Positions 44,064 to 53,498 are shown, counted from the first letter of the stretch. The stretch: 64,000 bases of DNA from Clostridia bacterium (GCA_017416765.1 JAFQBE010000019.1:1-64000); one strand, 5' to 3'. Translations and numbers: made by a program. The notes: generated by a model from the sequence alone, not told the origin.

Positions 44064-44306
44064 TTTGAACGAAGCAGGCTGACGAACACAAACCTTGCTC
44101 ATTAATGCGAGCGAAGTTCCGTAGGCGATAGATTAAACTTTAAAACTCAGATATCTATACAATAGCCGTCACGGCAGCAGAACATAACGCTTACTTTTCG
44201 GGTCGTCGAGGACACCGCCCCACTGCGTAAAGTTTAATCTGCCTTATGCATAACTTTGACAGTATAAATAAGAAAAGCTTGTGTTCGTCAGCCTGCTTCG
44301 TTCAAA
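44064..44306. repeat. 243-bp element bounded by 28-bp perfect inverted repeats
   Basis: The arms at 44064-44091 (beginning TTTGAACGAAGCAGGCTGAC) and 44279-44306 are perfectly complementary. A second nested pair is AGATTAAACTTT (44130-44141) with AAAGTTTAATCT (44229-44240), and a small hairpin GCCGTCACGGC lies in the centre. No ORF is found on either strand. The nested, compensating layout fits either a structured non-coding RNA or a MITE. No target duplication is visible at its ends. It fills the core of the gene-free 43902-44575. Confidence 0.65.
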
Positions 44307-44495
44307 TTTCCATACAATATTCCTGAAGGCATGATAAAAAGCATTTAGATGCGTAAAGTATAAACGCTTTACAGATATGTTGCTTCTGCCTCGAAATTAT
44401 GTTTATGCAAGACAAATATACAATATAATGCGTCTGAAAGTCACAAAACAATGTCAGCGTAATAAAAATTTAATAAAGTATTTTACCTTTACACA

Positions 44496-44524
44496 TTGAA
44501 AATATGATTTTTCTGTGATACAAT
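44496..44524 (+). promoter_or_regulatory. Promoter of the secreted hydrolase gene
   Basis: TTGAAA (44496-44501), 17-nt spacer, TACAAT (44519-44524). Confidence 0.75.
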
Positions 44525-44575
44525 GTAAAAGGTTTATTTTAAACATTAAAAATTAAACAGTTGGGAGAGATTATT

Positions 44576-46021
44576 TTGAAAAAAATCGCAAAATCAACTA
44601 TCAGTATCCTGCTTGTGCTTGTGCTCAGCTTTTCCGTTGTCCTTCAGACAACTGCTGCAGCTTCAAAATGCGACTGCGGCGAAGAGCCTATAGTCTATGT
44701 TGCAGCACTCGGCAGTGCAACACTTTATAAAGATGCAGGTACAGCCGATGAGAAGGTTATTTTCCGTCCCGAAACAGATGCATACATAGAGCTTATTGCA
44801 AAGCTTATTGTTCCGCTTGTTTCACTTGTTTTTACAAAGGATTACGATGCTTTCATTGATGCGGTTATTCCTGCTGCAATGGGCATTTTCGGTTCACTTG
44901 CCAACGCACCGGACGGCACATCAACCCCCGATGTTACAACCAAAGAAGAATTGCCGACAGACCCGCAGCACGGTCTTGATTACAGCTACTACTACGGTTA
45001 CGATTTCCGCGCTGACCCTGTAGCTTCCGCTGAAGGCCTTGACGCATTTATCGACAGAGTTATTGAAATCACAGGTCATGATAAGGTAAGACTCAAGGCT
45101 TCTTCAATGGGCGGCGTTGTTACAATGGCTTACCTTGAAAAGTACGGCACAGAAAAAATAAAGTCCATTATATTCCAGTGCTGCCCGATTAAGGGTACTG
45201 CCCTTGCAGGCGACCTTTACTGCGGAAACCTCGTAATTGAGGAAGAAGCAGTTTACCGCTACGGCATGTATGACCTGCCCCTGCTTGTTGACGGCGTTGG
45301 CGGCAAAATCCTCACAACACTTGTTGATATCCTCTATAAAACAGGTGTTCTCGGTATGCTGATTGATGTTATTGATGAAGTTCTTGTCAACTGCCGTGAC
45401 CGAGTTTACGACGAAATGCTTATTCCTGTATTCAAGGCTAACTGCGGTCTGTGGTCCTTTGTACCCGATGAATACTATGAAAATGCAAAGAGATTCATGC
45501 TTGGTGCGCTTTACGATGAAGAAACTGCAAAGCTTGTAGAGCGTATTGACTACTACCATTACAATGTTCAGAACAGAGCAGACGAAATTCTCAATTCCGT
45601 TGTTGACAGCGGTATTCCCGTAATGATTCTTGCTGCATACAATGTACAGCGTACACCCATTATCAGCACATGGAAGAACGATTCAGACGAAACTGTTGAT
45701 ACAAAGTATGCTTCTGTCGGTGCAACTGTTGCTCTTCTTGGTGAAACACTTGGTGACAAGTATGTTCAGAAGGTTAACGACGGTCACAACCACATTTCAC
45801 CCGATAACAAGATAGACGCATCAACCTGTGCGCTTCCCGAAAACACATGGTTTGTAAAGGATATGCTCCACTGCACAACACATGACGGTCACGGCGGGCT
45901 TTACAACTGGTTCTTTGAAAACGATGACAGCGCTGAAATGCTTACCGTTCATTCAAATCCTGCATATCCGCAGTTCCTTCAGAATAATATTTCTGAACAG
46001 ACGCTCACTCCTCTCAAATAA
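44576..46021 (+). CDS. Secreted alpha/beta hydrolase, lipase-like
   Basis: 481 aa with a clear signal peptide (MKKIAKSTISILLVLVLSFS, then cleavage near TTAAA). The mature part has an alpha/beta hydrolase core: oxyanion-side VYVAALGSA, the nucleophile elbow KASSMGGVVTMAYLEKYG (A-S-S-M-G in place of G-x-S-x-G), and a late LHCTTHDGHGG carrying a likely catalytic histidine. It resembles PGAP1/lipase-like serine esterases. Start is TTG at 44576 with GGGAGAG 5-6 nt upstream. It is monocistronic. Substrate unknown, probably extracellular lipid or ester. Confidence 0.78.
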   Translation: MKKIAKSTISILLVLVLSFSVVLQTTAAASKCDCGEEPIVYVAALGSATLYKDAGTADEKVIFRPETDAYIELIAKLIVPLVSLVFTKDYDAFIDAVIPAAMGIFGSLANAPDGTSTPDVTTKEELPTDPQHGLDYSYYYGYDFRADPVASAEGLDAFIDRVIEITGHDKVRLKASSMGGVVTMAYLEKYGTEKIKSIIFQCCPIKGTALAGDLYCGNLVIEEEAVYRYGMYDLPLLVDGVGGKILTTLVDILYKTGVLGMLIDVIDEVLVNCRDRVYDEMLIPVFKANCGLWSFVPDEYYENAKRFMLGALYDEETAKLVERIDYYHYNVQNRADEILNSVVDSGIPVMILAAYNVQRTPIISTWKNDSDETVDTKYASVGATVALLGETLGDKYVQKVNDGHNHISPDNKIDASTCALPENTWFVKDMLHCTTHDGHGGLYNWFFENDDSAEMLTVHSNPAYPQFLQNNISEQTLTPLK

Positions 46022-46070
46022 TAAAACATTCACACAAAACGGATTTTAAGTAACTAACTGTCAATCATAA

Positions 46071-46099
46071 AGAGAGCCGATGTTTTTCATCGGCTCTCT
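46071..46099. terminator. Strong intergenic hairpin, terminator-like
   Basis: A 12-bp perfect stem, AGAGAGCCGATG (46071-46082) with CATCGGCTCTCT (46088-46099), has a T5 loop but no U tract after it. Probably a 3'-end stabiliser or weak terminator after the hydrolase gene. Confidence 0.5.
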
Positions 46100-46132
46100 A
46101 AAGCGATATTTATTGGGGTAAAGGAAAAAGAA

Positions 46133-47611
46133 ATGGTATTTTCAAGCTTGTTTTTTGTTTTTGCATTTCTGCCGCTGAATCTTTTGCTGTATTATGTGGT
46201 TAAAAATACGGCAGCGCGAAATGCGGTTATGCTTGTTTTTTCGCTCGTTTTCTATGCGTGGGGTGAGCCTAAATATGTTCTTCTGCTTGTGGCAATGTCT
46301 TTCATAGATTGGCTGATGTCACTTGTAGTGGAAAAATACAAGGCAGTATCAAAGGGTAAGGCAAAGGCGGCTCTTGTTGTGGCTTGTATTGCCGATTTAG
46401 GCTTGCTCGGCGTATTCAAATACGGCAATTTTTTTCAGGAGAACCTGCAGGCACTTACAGGTATGCCTGATGTTATAACAAATATTGCGCTTCCAATCGG
46501 TATATCCTTTTACACTTTCCAGCTTCTGACCTATGTTGTCGATGTCTACAGGGACGATGTAAAGGCAGAAAAGAATTTTTTCAATGTTCTGCTTTATGCT
46601 TCTCTTTTCCATCAGTGCGTTGCCGGTCCTATTGTGCGTTATAAGGATATTGCACAGCAAATCAAGTGCCGCACAATAAATACAAACGGCATCAGCCGCG
46701 GTATAATCCGCTTTTCGGCAGGCCTTGCAAAAAAAGCTCTGCTTGCCAACAGCTGCGGTGCTTTAGCCGATACAATGCTTTTAAGCGATGCTGCAGCTGC
46801 CGATTTATCAGCGCTTCAGCGTAATATTCAGCTGCTTTCCTCACGCCCTGCGTTGGCATTGTGGCTTGGCATGGCATTTTATATGTTGCAGATTTATCTT
46901 GATTTTTCTGCCTATTCTGATATGGCTATCGGTATGGGTCAGATGACAGGATTTTATTATAAAGAAAACTTTGATTATCCCTACTGTTCGTGTTCTGTTA
47001 CTGAATTCTGGCGTCGCTGGCATATTTCTCTCGGCAGCTTTTTCAGGGATTATGTCTATATCCCCATGGGTGGTAACCGCAAAGGTATGCCCCGCACAAT
47101 ATTAAACCTGTTGATTACGTGGCTGCTTACCGGCTTCTGGCACGGTGCAAGCTGGAACTATGTGCTCTGGGGGCTTTACTACTTTGTATTCCTTGCGGTT
47201 GAAAAGCTGTTTTTCGGCAAGGTGCTTGCAAAAATTCCGAAACCCATATCAAATGTTTATACGCTCATTGTTGTATTCTTCGGTTGGGTACTGTTCAAGT
47301 TTGAGCGTCTGCCGCTTGTATGGACAGTGCTTAAAGGTATGTTCTGCATGAATCAGAACAGCTTTACTAATTACGAAGCGAATATTATGCTCAAGAGCAA
47401 TATTTTCCTTCTTATTGTTGCGTGTATCGCCTGCGTTCCTGTGTCAAGACTTGTTAAAAAGGCTATTACTGCGCTTGCGGTAAAATTCGGCAATTCCGGT
47501 GCAATTGTCGGTTGGATTATTACAGCGGTATACCCTTGTGTTATGCTTGTGCTTTCAACTGCCGCGCTTGTCGGTAACAGCTACAATCCGTTCCTGTATT
47601 TTCAGTTTTAA
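46133..47611 (+). CDS. MBOAT-family O-acyltransferase (AlgI/PatA-like)
   Basis: 492 aa, about 10-12 membrane helices. It moves an acyl group (usually acetyl) across the membrane for O-acylation of an extracellular polymer. Family landmarks: VFSSLFFVFAFLPLNLLLYY at the N-terminus, NIALPIGISFYTFQLLTYVVD, AGPIVRYKDI, VTEFWRRWHISLGSFFRDYVY and TGFWHGASWNYVLWG with the catalytic histidine. It is paired with the DHHW protein 21 nt downstream, the standard two-component layout (AlgI with AlgJ/X, PatA with PatB). The acceptor polymer is not encoded nearby. Confidence 0.93.
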   Translation: MVFSSLFFVFAFLPLNLLLYYVVKNTAARNAVMLVFSLVFYAWGEPKYVLLLVAMSFIDWLMSLVVEKYKAVSKGKAKAALVVACIADLGLLGVFKYGNFFQENLQALTGMPDVITNIALPIGISFYTFQLLTYVVDVYRDDVKAEKNFFNVLLYASLFHQCVAGPIVRYKDIAQQIKCRTINTNGISRGIIRFSAGLAKKALLANSCGALADTMLLSDAAAADLSALQRNIQLLSSRPALALWLGMAFYMLQIYLDFSAYSDMAIGMGQMTGFYYKENFDYPYCSCSVTEFWRRWHISLGSFFRDYVYIPMGGNRKGMPRTILNLLITWLLTGFWHGASWNYVLWGLYYFVFLAVEKLFFGKVLAKIPKPISNVYTLIVVFFGWVLFKFERLPLVWTVLKGMFCMNQNSFTNYEANIMLKSNIFLLIVACIACVPVSRLVKKAITALAVKFGNSGAIVGWIITAVYPCVMLVLSTAALVGNSYNPFLYFQF

Positions 47612-47632
47612 TGTGAGGGAGAGTATTATAAT

Positions 47633-48976
47633 ATGAAAAAGCCAAAAATCAGCGCTAAAATAGTAGCGATTTGCTTCTTTACCGTTATGGTGGCAGGTGC
47701 CGCGGTGGCGCTTGTAATGCCGCTTCGTCCGAGCTATTCCGAATCGGAAAAACGCGACCTTACAAAGTTTCCCGAATTCAGCGTTCAGGCTTTGCTTGAT
47801 GGCAGCTATTTCGACGGAATCAGCACATGGTATGCCGATACATTCCCGTTCAGAGAAGCGTTTATAAGTTTCAACAGCAAATTGAAATCATTCTACGGTG
47901 TGGGCGACAGTATAAGCGGCTTTTCGGGTCAGGTCGGTGAAGAAATTCCGATAATTCCCGAAGGCGAAACAGCAAAACCTGTTGAAACTACAACTAAGAC
48001 GCCTGAAAAAACAACTAAGCCGTCTGTAACAACAACTCAACCGCCCACAACAGTACCCAAAGAGGAAGAAAAGGATTATGTTGTTCAGGAGCTCGGCGAT
48101 ATTCTCATAGTTGATAATGTCGGCTATGAATATTACAACTTTGTCCGTTCCAAGGCGGATAATTATGCCGCGGCAGTCAGCAAGGTTGCCGATAAGCTCA
48201 AGGGCAAGGCAAGAGTTTTTGATATGGTTGTTCCTACCAGTATGGATATAATTCTTGCAGATTCTGTGCGTAAGGGTGTAAACAGCTCTAACCAGAACGA
48301 TGCGATAAACTATATCTATTCCATGGTTTCAAAGAATGCCATTAAGGTGAAAACCTACGATACTCTGCGGGAACACAGAGATGAATATGTTTATTTCCGT
48401 ACTGATCATCATTGGACAGCACTCGGTGCTTATTATGCCTATGTTGAGTATACAAAGGCGGCTGAAATCAAAACAGCACAGCTTACCGATTTTGAAGAAG
48501 TGAAGTTTGATAATTTCCTCGGCAGCTTCTACAGCGATTCAAGCAAAAACCCTGCCTTTGCAAAAAATCCAGATACGGTTTACGCATACAGACCCAAGGG
48601 TGAGGATGTAAGCTTTAAATATACCGACAGAAACGGTAAGGTCAATAACTGGGAAGTTGTTTATAACGTATCAACCTGGTCTGACAGCACCAAGTACAAC
48701 ACCTTTGTTGCGGGTGACCAGCCATATTCCGTAATCAAAAATCCCGCTATTACAGATGGCTCATCGTGCCTGCTTGTTAAAGAATCCTTCGGCAATGCCT
48801 TTGCACCGTTCCTTTCAGAAAATTACGCAACCGTTCATATTATTGATTACCGCTATTGGAAGGGTAGTGTATCAGCGTTTGTTGAGAAAAACGGCATTGA
48901 TGATGTAATCTATCTTAACAATATTTCCGCAACAAGAAATTCAGGTTTGATTAGTAAGCTTGACGCAACTGTATAA
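47633..48976 (+). CDS. DHHW-family protein, partner of the MBOAT acyltransferase
   Basis: 447 aa with one N-terminal membrane anchor (residues about 8-30), so the rest is outside. A threonine/proline-rich linker (residues about 110-145, TTTKTPEKTTKPSVTTT) joins it to an SGNH-like fold. The name-giving motif is in YFRTDHHWTALGAYYAYVEY; a serine-side segment CLLVKESFGNAFAPFLSENY follows. In alginate and peptidoglycan O-acetylation the equivalent proteins deliver the acyl group to the polymer. Ends at a strong terminator. Confidence 0.9.
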   Translation: MKKPKISAKIVAICFFTVMVAGAAVALVMPLRPSYSESEKRDLTKFPEFSVQALLDGSYFDGISTWYADTFPFREAFISFNSKLKSFYGVGDSISGFSGQVGEEIPIIPEGETAKPVETTTKTPEKTTKPSVTTTQPPTTVPKEEEKDYVVQELGDILIVDNVGYEYYNFVRSKADNYAAAVSKVADKLKGKARVFDMVVPTSMDIILADSVRKGVNSSNQNDAINYIYSMVSKNAIKVKTYDTLREHRDEYVYFRTDHHWTALGAYYAYVEYTKAAEIKTAQLTDFEEVKFDNFLGSFYSDSSKNPAFAKNPDTVYAYRPKGEDVSFKYTDRNGKVNNWEVVYNVSTWSDSTKYNTFVAGDQPYSVIKNPAITDGSSCLLVKESFGNAFAPFLSENYATVHIIDYRYWKGSVSAFVEKNGIDDVIYLNNISATRNSGLISKLDATV

Positions 48977-48980
48977 ACCG

Positions 48981-49016
48981 AAAGATGCCTGTTTGATTTA
49001 ACGGGCATCTTTTTTG
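48981..49016 (+). terminator. Intrinsic terminator of the MBOAT-DHHW operon
   Basis: A 12-bp stem, AAAGATGCCTGT (48981-48992) with ACGGGCATCTTT (49001-49012), including one T-G pair, an 8-nt loop and a T-rich tail. Confidence 0.85.
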
Positions 49017-49045
49017 TTGAATTGGAAAATGTTTTGTGCTACAAT
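49017..49045 (+). promoter_or_regulatory. Promoter of the GDPD gene
   Basis: TTGAAT (49017-49022), 17-nt spacer, TACAAT (49040-49045), immediately after the previous terminator and 30 nt before the chosen ATG. Confidence 0.7.
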
Positions 49046-49074
49046 CAAGCTATCAATCAATAGGGGAGATTTGT

Positions 49075-49908
49075 ATGAATTTTGACCTCAGAGAAAAAGC
49101 AAAGGAAAATATAATTGTTGTTGCACACCGCGGTGCATCGGGTGGAAATATACCTTGCAATACGTTGGCGGCATACGAAATTGCGCTTATGCAGGGTGCT
49201 GATATGCTTGAAATTGATGTTGACTGCACGCGTGACGGCGAGCTTGTCCTTTTTCACCCCGGCATGGAAAAGCCGCACCTTGGCAGATTAAGGCTTATTC
49301 CCACCATGAAGTATGATTCGGTAAAAAAATTGCGCTACCGTAATGTTGATGAAACTCCGACTCAGTTCGGTGTGCCTAAGCTTGACGATTTTCTTGAACA
49401 GTTCAAGGGCAGATGCTACATAAATGTTGATAAATTCTGGGGTAATCCCGAGAAAATATATAAGGCAATAAAACGTCATAATATGGTTGACCAGATGCTT
49501 GTAAAAAGCTCAATGAGTCCTAAAGTAATAAAGGTGCTGGAAGATTTGGCGCCTGAACTTCCCTTTATGCCTATTGTTAAGGAAACACACCCGGCACACG
49601 AAGAATTGCTTAAACGCAATGTCAACTATGTCGGTGTTGAAATTCTTTTTGAAAAGGATAATTCTCCCCTTGTAAGTGCGGAGTTTATTGAAAAAATGCA
49701 TAAAGATAATACTCTCGTCTGGGTAAATACAATTATTTATGATTATAAGAAACAGCTTGCAGGCGGTCACAGCGATGATACAGCATTGACCGTTTCTATG
49801 GACGAAGGCTGGGGCTGGGTTGCTGACAGAAAGGTTGATTTTATTCAGACGGACTGGCCCATGATGCTTGTAGACTATCTGAAGAAAGCAGGAAAATACT
49901 ATAAATAG
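49075..49908 (+). CDS. Glycerophosphodiester phosphodiesterase family protein
   Basis: 277 aa GDPD-type TIM barrel. The first catalytic pair is in VVAHRGASGG (HRG with acid/base His), EIDVDCTRDGELVLFHPG carries the metal-binding E-x-D and the second His (the usual HD is HP here), and the DFIQTDWP strand closes the barrel. Members hydrolyse glycerophosphodiesters or lysophospholipids; no signal peptide, so cytoplasmic. The ATG at 49075 has GGGGAG 6 nt upstream; the frame opens earlier without a ribosome site. The replacement of Asp after the second His is worth noting. Confidence 0.88.
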   Translation: MNFDLREKAKENIIVVAHRGASGGNIPCNTLAAYEIALMQGADMLEIDVDCTRDGELVLFHPGMEKPHLGRLRLIPTMKYDSVKKLRYRNVDETPTQFGVPKLDDFLEQFKGRCYINVDKFWGNPEKIYKAIKRHNMVDQMLVKSSMSPKVIKVLEDLAPELPFMPIVKETHPAHEELLKRNVNYVGVEILFEKDNSPLVSAEFIEKMHKDNTLVWVNTIIYDYKKQLAGGHSDDTALTVSMDEGWGWVADRKVDFIQTDWPMMLVDYLKKAGKYYK

Positions 49909-49938
49909 TAAAGAAATTATTAAATTTCCGTAATTTGG

Positions 49939-49966
49939 TTGTATATATGCTTTTTTGTGCTATATT
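49939..49966 (+). promoter_or_regulatory. Probable promoter of the three-repeat protein
   Basis: TTGTAT (49939-49944), 16-nt spacer, TATATT (49961-49966). Confidence 0.55.
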
Positions 49967-50002
49967 AGATTTATAAGTATTAATTCTGAAAGGATGAACA
50001 GT

Positions 50003-51262
50003 ATGAAAAAAACTAAACGGATTATTGCAGTTATTATTTCGGTATTGATGTTGGTTGGCGCAATTCCGCTTACAGCCTTTGCAGCAACCACGGTAACCGA
50101 TGTTGACCTGAGCCTTGATGTTCAACCCGGCACAAGAATGGAAAATTACGAAGAATACATCACCGTTAACTCGCAGGGCGTAGAATTTTGTGATGATTTC
50201 GGTACTACTGTTGCTATTTCTGAAATTTATGAAGAAGAGTTTTACTGGCCGAGTACAGAATATTTCAACTACGGTTGTGATTATGAAATAAAGGTTCTTC
50301 TTTCAGCAAAGGATGGCTATACGCTTCCTGCAAAGGAAGGTCAGATGAATACCGTTACCGTAAATGGTGAAGAGGTTTATTTTGAAATTGTAACTGAAGA
50401 AAATCTTGACGGCGGAGAAACTACCGTAATTGTTGTTTACGCTACTGTAATAATGGATAAAACTATTTCAGATGTTGCACTTACCTTGGCTCCCGTTGCC
50501 GATTACAGTATTGAAGATTATTATCGCTATGTTTCTATTGACAGCCTTGGTGTCGATTTTGAAGAAACACTTGATTCAGGTGTTATCGTTACCGATTCGT
50601 TGGGCAACGACCCCTACTACTATTTTATTGCCGATGAAGAATACACTTTTGAAATCTGCCTTACTCCGGCATGGGGCTGTGAGTTTGCAAAGGATGAGGA
50701 AGGAAATATTTCACTCGGCGAAGTAACAGTAAACGGTGAAGCTGTTGATTATACAGCTCATATCCAGAAGGACAGAGGCTATATTGAGTATATTATAATA
50801 ACCGTCAAAACAGTTGTTGAGGTTAAAACGGTTATTGATACTATAGAAATAACAATAGCTGAAGACCTGAAGGGCTGCGATGTGGCAGACTACGCAGAAT
50901 ACCTGACTATCGAAACCGAAGGCATAACTATTGATGAAGATGATCCGTACGCAATTTATGCTTATAATTCAAATTACGATGATGTTTATACCTTTGACGG
51001 CGGCGATATTTATATTCTCTGTATGAACTTTATCGCGGAAGAAGGCTACTTCTTTTCACCCGACGGCGTGGTAATAAAGATTAACGGCGAAGAATACTAT
51101 ATGACTACCTATGACAGCTATGAAAACGAAGACGGTGTAAATGTAGAATATATTTATGCCGAATATGTAACTGATTTTGTCGGCGGATTTTTTGATTTGG
51201 TAATTGCATGGTTTAATGATATATTCAGTAGAATTACTCAGTTCCTTTTCGGCTGGATTTAA
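50003..51262 (+). CDS. Secreted three-repeat protein, unknown function
   Basis: 419 aa with a signal peptide (MKKTKRIIAVIISVLMLVGA, cleavage near TAFAA). The mature chain holds three copies of a unit of about 110-120 residues, each beginning with a TxVDLSLDV-, SDVALTLAP- or IDTIEITIA-type strand, then a (D/E)Y-xx-Y(V/I)-S/T and a G-V/I-x-F/I pattern. It is very acidic and strand-rich. The last 20 residues (FFDLVIAWFNDIFSRITQFL) form a hydrophobic amphipathic tail ending FGWI. Probably surface or exopolymer associated. The ATG at 50003 has AAGGATG before it. No homologous family recognised. Confidence 0.8.
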   Translation: MKKTKRIIAVIISVLMLVGAIPLTAFAATTVTDVDLSLDVQPGTRMENYEEYITVNSQGVEFCDDFGTTVAISEIYEEEFYWPSTEYFNYGCDYEIKVLLSAKDGYTLPAKEGQMNTVTVNGEEVYFEIVTEENLDGGETTVIVVYATVIMDKTISDVALTLAPVADYSIEDYYRYVSIDSLGVDFEETLDSGVIVTDSLGNDPYYYFIADEEYTFEICLTPAWGCEFAKDEEGNISLGEVTVNGEAVDYTAHIQKDRGYIEYIIITVKTVVEVKTVIDTIEITIAEDLKGCDVADYAEYLTIETEGITIDEDDPYAIYAYNSNYDDVYTFDGGDIYILCMNFIAEEGYFFSPDGVVIKINGEEYYMTTYDSYENEDGVNVEYIYAEYVTDFVGGFFDLVIAWFNDIFSRITQFLFGWI

Positions 51263-51288
51263 TAAAACAGATTTATAAATAAAACATT

Positions 51289-51319
51289 AAAGGCTGTTCC
51301 GTTTTTCGGAACAGCCTTT
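51289..51319. terminator. Bidirectional terminator between convergent genes
   Basis: A 13-bp perfect stem, AAAGGCTGTTCCG (51289-51301) with CGGAACAGCCTTT (51307-51319), has a T5 loop and T-rich sequence on both strands. Confidence 0.85.
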
Positions 51320-51335
51320 TAGCTTTTTGTAGTGA

Positions 51336-52529
51336 TTATTCTGTTGTATAGTTATCGAAGTAACCCTGAATAAATACAATCGGTGTGCCCTTGTCACCTG
51401 AACCGGAAGTGAGGTCGCAGAGTGAACCGATAAGGTCTGTAAGCTGGCGGGGTGTTGTGCCTTCGCTTGCCATCTGACCTACAAGGTTGTCGTCTTTTTC
51501 CTGAATCTTATTCTTGATTGCTTCTTTAAGCTCATCGCCTGAAAGTGCGGAGAATTCGTTATCTGCAAGGTACTTGAGCTTGAGCTCGTTGGGTGTGCCT
51601 TCAAGTCCTGAAGTGTATGCAGGGGATACAACGGGGTCAGCAAGCTCCCAGATTTTGCCTACGGGATCTTTGAATGCGCCGTCGCCGTATACCATTACTT
51701 CAATTTTCTTGCCTGTTGCGTCAAACAGCTTTTTCTGAATGGCGTCAACTACGGGCTGGCAATCACGCGGGAAAAGCTTAACCTGGTCTTCTGTGGCTTT
51801 GTTTGAACCGAGCAGACCGTAGTCAGCGTTGTAGCCGCTGCCGTTTACAGGTGCATTGAGTATTTCGTCAAGACCGAGAATGATTTCGCCGCCGTTAGCC
51901 TTGAGTATTCTCTTTGTGCGTGCGCGTGTGTGAATATCGCAGCAGAGAACATTTTTTGTATAGTTAAGGATAGCCTTGGGATTGTTTGCGAAAATGATTT
52001 CAACATCTGCACCGCATTCACGGATAAGACCTTCGTAGTATTCTACATAGTCAACACCGGTGAATCTGTGCTTTTCGTAGCCGAAAAGTTCGCGGTATTT
52101 TTCAAGTGTCAGCACATCTGCATAGGGGTCAACACCCTGTTCATCCATTTTATCAAGGCTGATAAGGTGGTTGCCTACTTCATCAGAGGGGTAGGAGAGC
52201 ATGAGAACAATTTTCTTTGAGCCCTTTGCAATGCCGCGAAGGCAGATTGCAAAACGGTTGCGGCTGAGAATGGGGAAGATAACGCCGACGGTTTCACCGC
52301 CGAACTTTGTCCTTACATCCTGCGCAATATCGTCAACTGTTGCGTAGTTACCCTGTGCGCGGGCAACAACGGCTTCTGTCATTGCAACGATATCTCTGTC
52401 GTTGAACTTAAAGCCTGCATCAGCGGATGCTTCAAGAACGGAGTTAGTGACGATTTCTACTATATCGTCACCCTGTCTGATAATGGGGGCTCTGACGCCA
52501 CGGGATACTGTACCTATCATGCGGCTCAT
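51336..52529 (-). CDS. Coenzyme F420-0:L-glutamate ligase (CofE)-like protein
   Basis: 397 aa related to CofE-type gamma-glutamyl ligases: N-terminal [50 protein letters not shown], a middle [20 protein letters not shown] segment and [20 protein letters not shown] at the C-terminus. Members of this longer group are widespread in anaerobic Firmicutes that do not make F420, so the true substrate is unknown. AGGAG lies 11 nt before the ATG. Confidence 0.8.
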   Translation of the reverse strand: MSRMIGTVSRGVRAPIIRQGDDIVEIVTNSVLEASADAGFKFNDRDIVAMTEAVVARAQGNYATVDDIAQDVRTKFGGETVGVIFPILSRNRFAICLRGIAKGSKKIVLMLSYPSDEVGNHLISLDKMDEQGVDPYADVLTLEKYRELFGYEKHRFTGVDYVEYYEGLIRECGADVEIIFANNPKAILNYTKNVLCCDIHTRARTKRILKANGGEIILGLDEILNAPVNGSGYNADYGLLGSNKATEDQVKLFPRDCQPVVDAIQKKLFDATGKKIEVMVYGDGAFKDPVGKIWELADPVVSPAYTSGLEGTPNELKLKYLADNEFSALSGDELKEAIKNKIQEKDDNLVGQMASEGTTPRQLTDLIGSLCDLTSGSGDKGTPIVFIQGYFDNYTTE

Positions 52530-52709
52530 ATTTGTAACATCTCCTTAGAAGATAAAAAATTAACAGAAAAACTGTAAAAAGGCAGAATTGCCGTATTGTC
52601 ATAAAACAACTCATTAATTATATCACCATGTAAAGTGATTTTCAATATTTTTTTATCGGCTTTTTTATCATAATTTTATTTTTCTCAAAGCTCATTTTTG
52701 TTACATATA

Positions 52710-52744
52710 CAAAAAACAAGGCATACCGTTATTAACAGTATGCC
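52710..52744 (-). terminator. Terminator of the mgtC-like gene
   Basis: On the minus strand an 11-bp stem, GGCATACTGTT (52744-52734) with AACGGTATGCC (52730-52720), loop AAT, is followed by TTGTTTTTTG. Confidence 0.85.
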
Positions 52745-52755
52745 CCGGTTTGATG

Positions 52756-53460
52756 TTAGGTTTCAAGTGTGAATTCCTGAACAGAATCGTTATTGGTTAT
52801 GAAATCAAGAACTGCCTTCATTGAGGTTTTTTTCTTTGAAAAGCGAACAGTCAGTTCAGCCTTTGTGATTCCGTTATCCTGCTTTTTGAAGCGTATACCC
52901 GTAACGGACATACCGGCTTTGGTAAGCTGCTGAGTAATCTGGTCAAGTGCCTGTGAATCCTCGTTAATTTTAATGGATATAATGTTGGTTTCCATGTTTT
53001 CCGAGAAGGGCATAAACTTGTGAAGCAAAAGCTGAATTATAATCATGCCTATTGTGCAGGCAACACCTACTGTATACATACCTGCGCCGAGTGCCATGCC
53101 GATACCTGCTGTTGCCCAGATGCCTGCCGCAGTTGTAAGCCCCTTGATTGAGCCGCCGCGTACAAATATAACACCTGCACCAAGGAAGGAAATACCTGTA
53201 ACGATATTTGATGCTACTCGGCTTGCGTCGGCATCAAGTCCGTTAAGGCCGAGTTCGGCAATATCGAAAAAGCCGTATTTGGAAACTATCATCATCAGCG
53301 CCGCACCAAGTGCGAGAATAATATGTGTTCTTATGCCGGCTTCCTTTTGCCTGAAGCTGCGTTCAACGCCTATTACAAAACCGCATATACAGGCAATCAG
53401 CAAGCGCAGCAAAAGCTCCCACTGACCGAGAGTAGCTTCAAAAAAATCCTGCAAATTCAT
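52756..53460 (-). CDS. MgtC/SapB family membrane protein
   Basis: 234 aa. The N-terminal 135 residues are the MgtC membrane domain: LLLRLLIACICGFVIGVERS, EAGIRTHIILALGAALMMIVS, VTGISFLGAGVIF and IKGLTTAAGIWATAGIGMA. The C-terminal 90 residues form an ACT-like soluble domain (IISIKINEDSQALDQITQQL). Family members respond to magnesium or acid stress, and in pathogens modulate ATP synthase; the function in this organism is unknown. AAGGAG precedes the ATG. It has its own promoter; no M-box is seen. Confidence 0.9.
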   Translation of the reverse strand: MNLQDFFEATLGQWELLLRLLIACICGFVIGVERSFRQKEAGIRTHIILALGAALMMIVSKYGFFDIAELGLNGLDADASRVASNIVTGISFLGAGVIFVRGGSIKGLTTAAGIWATAGIGMALGAGMYTVGVACTIGMIIIQLLLHKFMPFSENMETNIISIKINEDSQALDQITQQLTKAGMSVTGIRFKKQDNGITKAELTVRFSKKKTSMKAVLDFITNNDSVQEFTLET

Positions 53461-53498
53461 TTTTATTCTCCTTTCTTGATTTGTTACTATAAATAAAT

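Noticed and set aside
51336..52529. Evidence for F420 biosynthesis
   Set aside because: The CofE-like protein belongs to a group common in anaerobes without F420, and no other F420 gene is present in the window.
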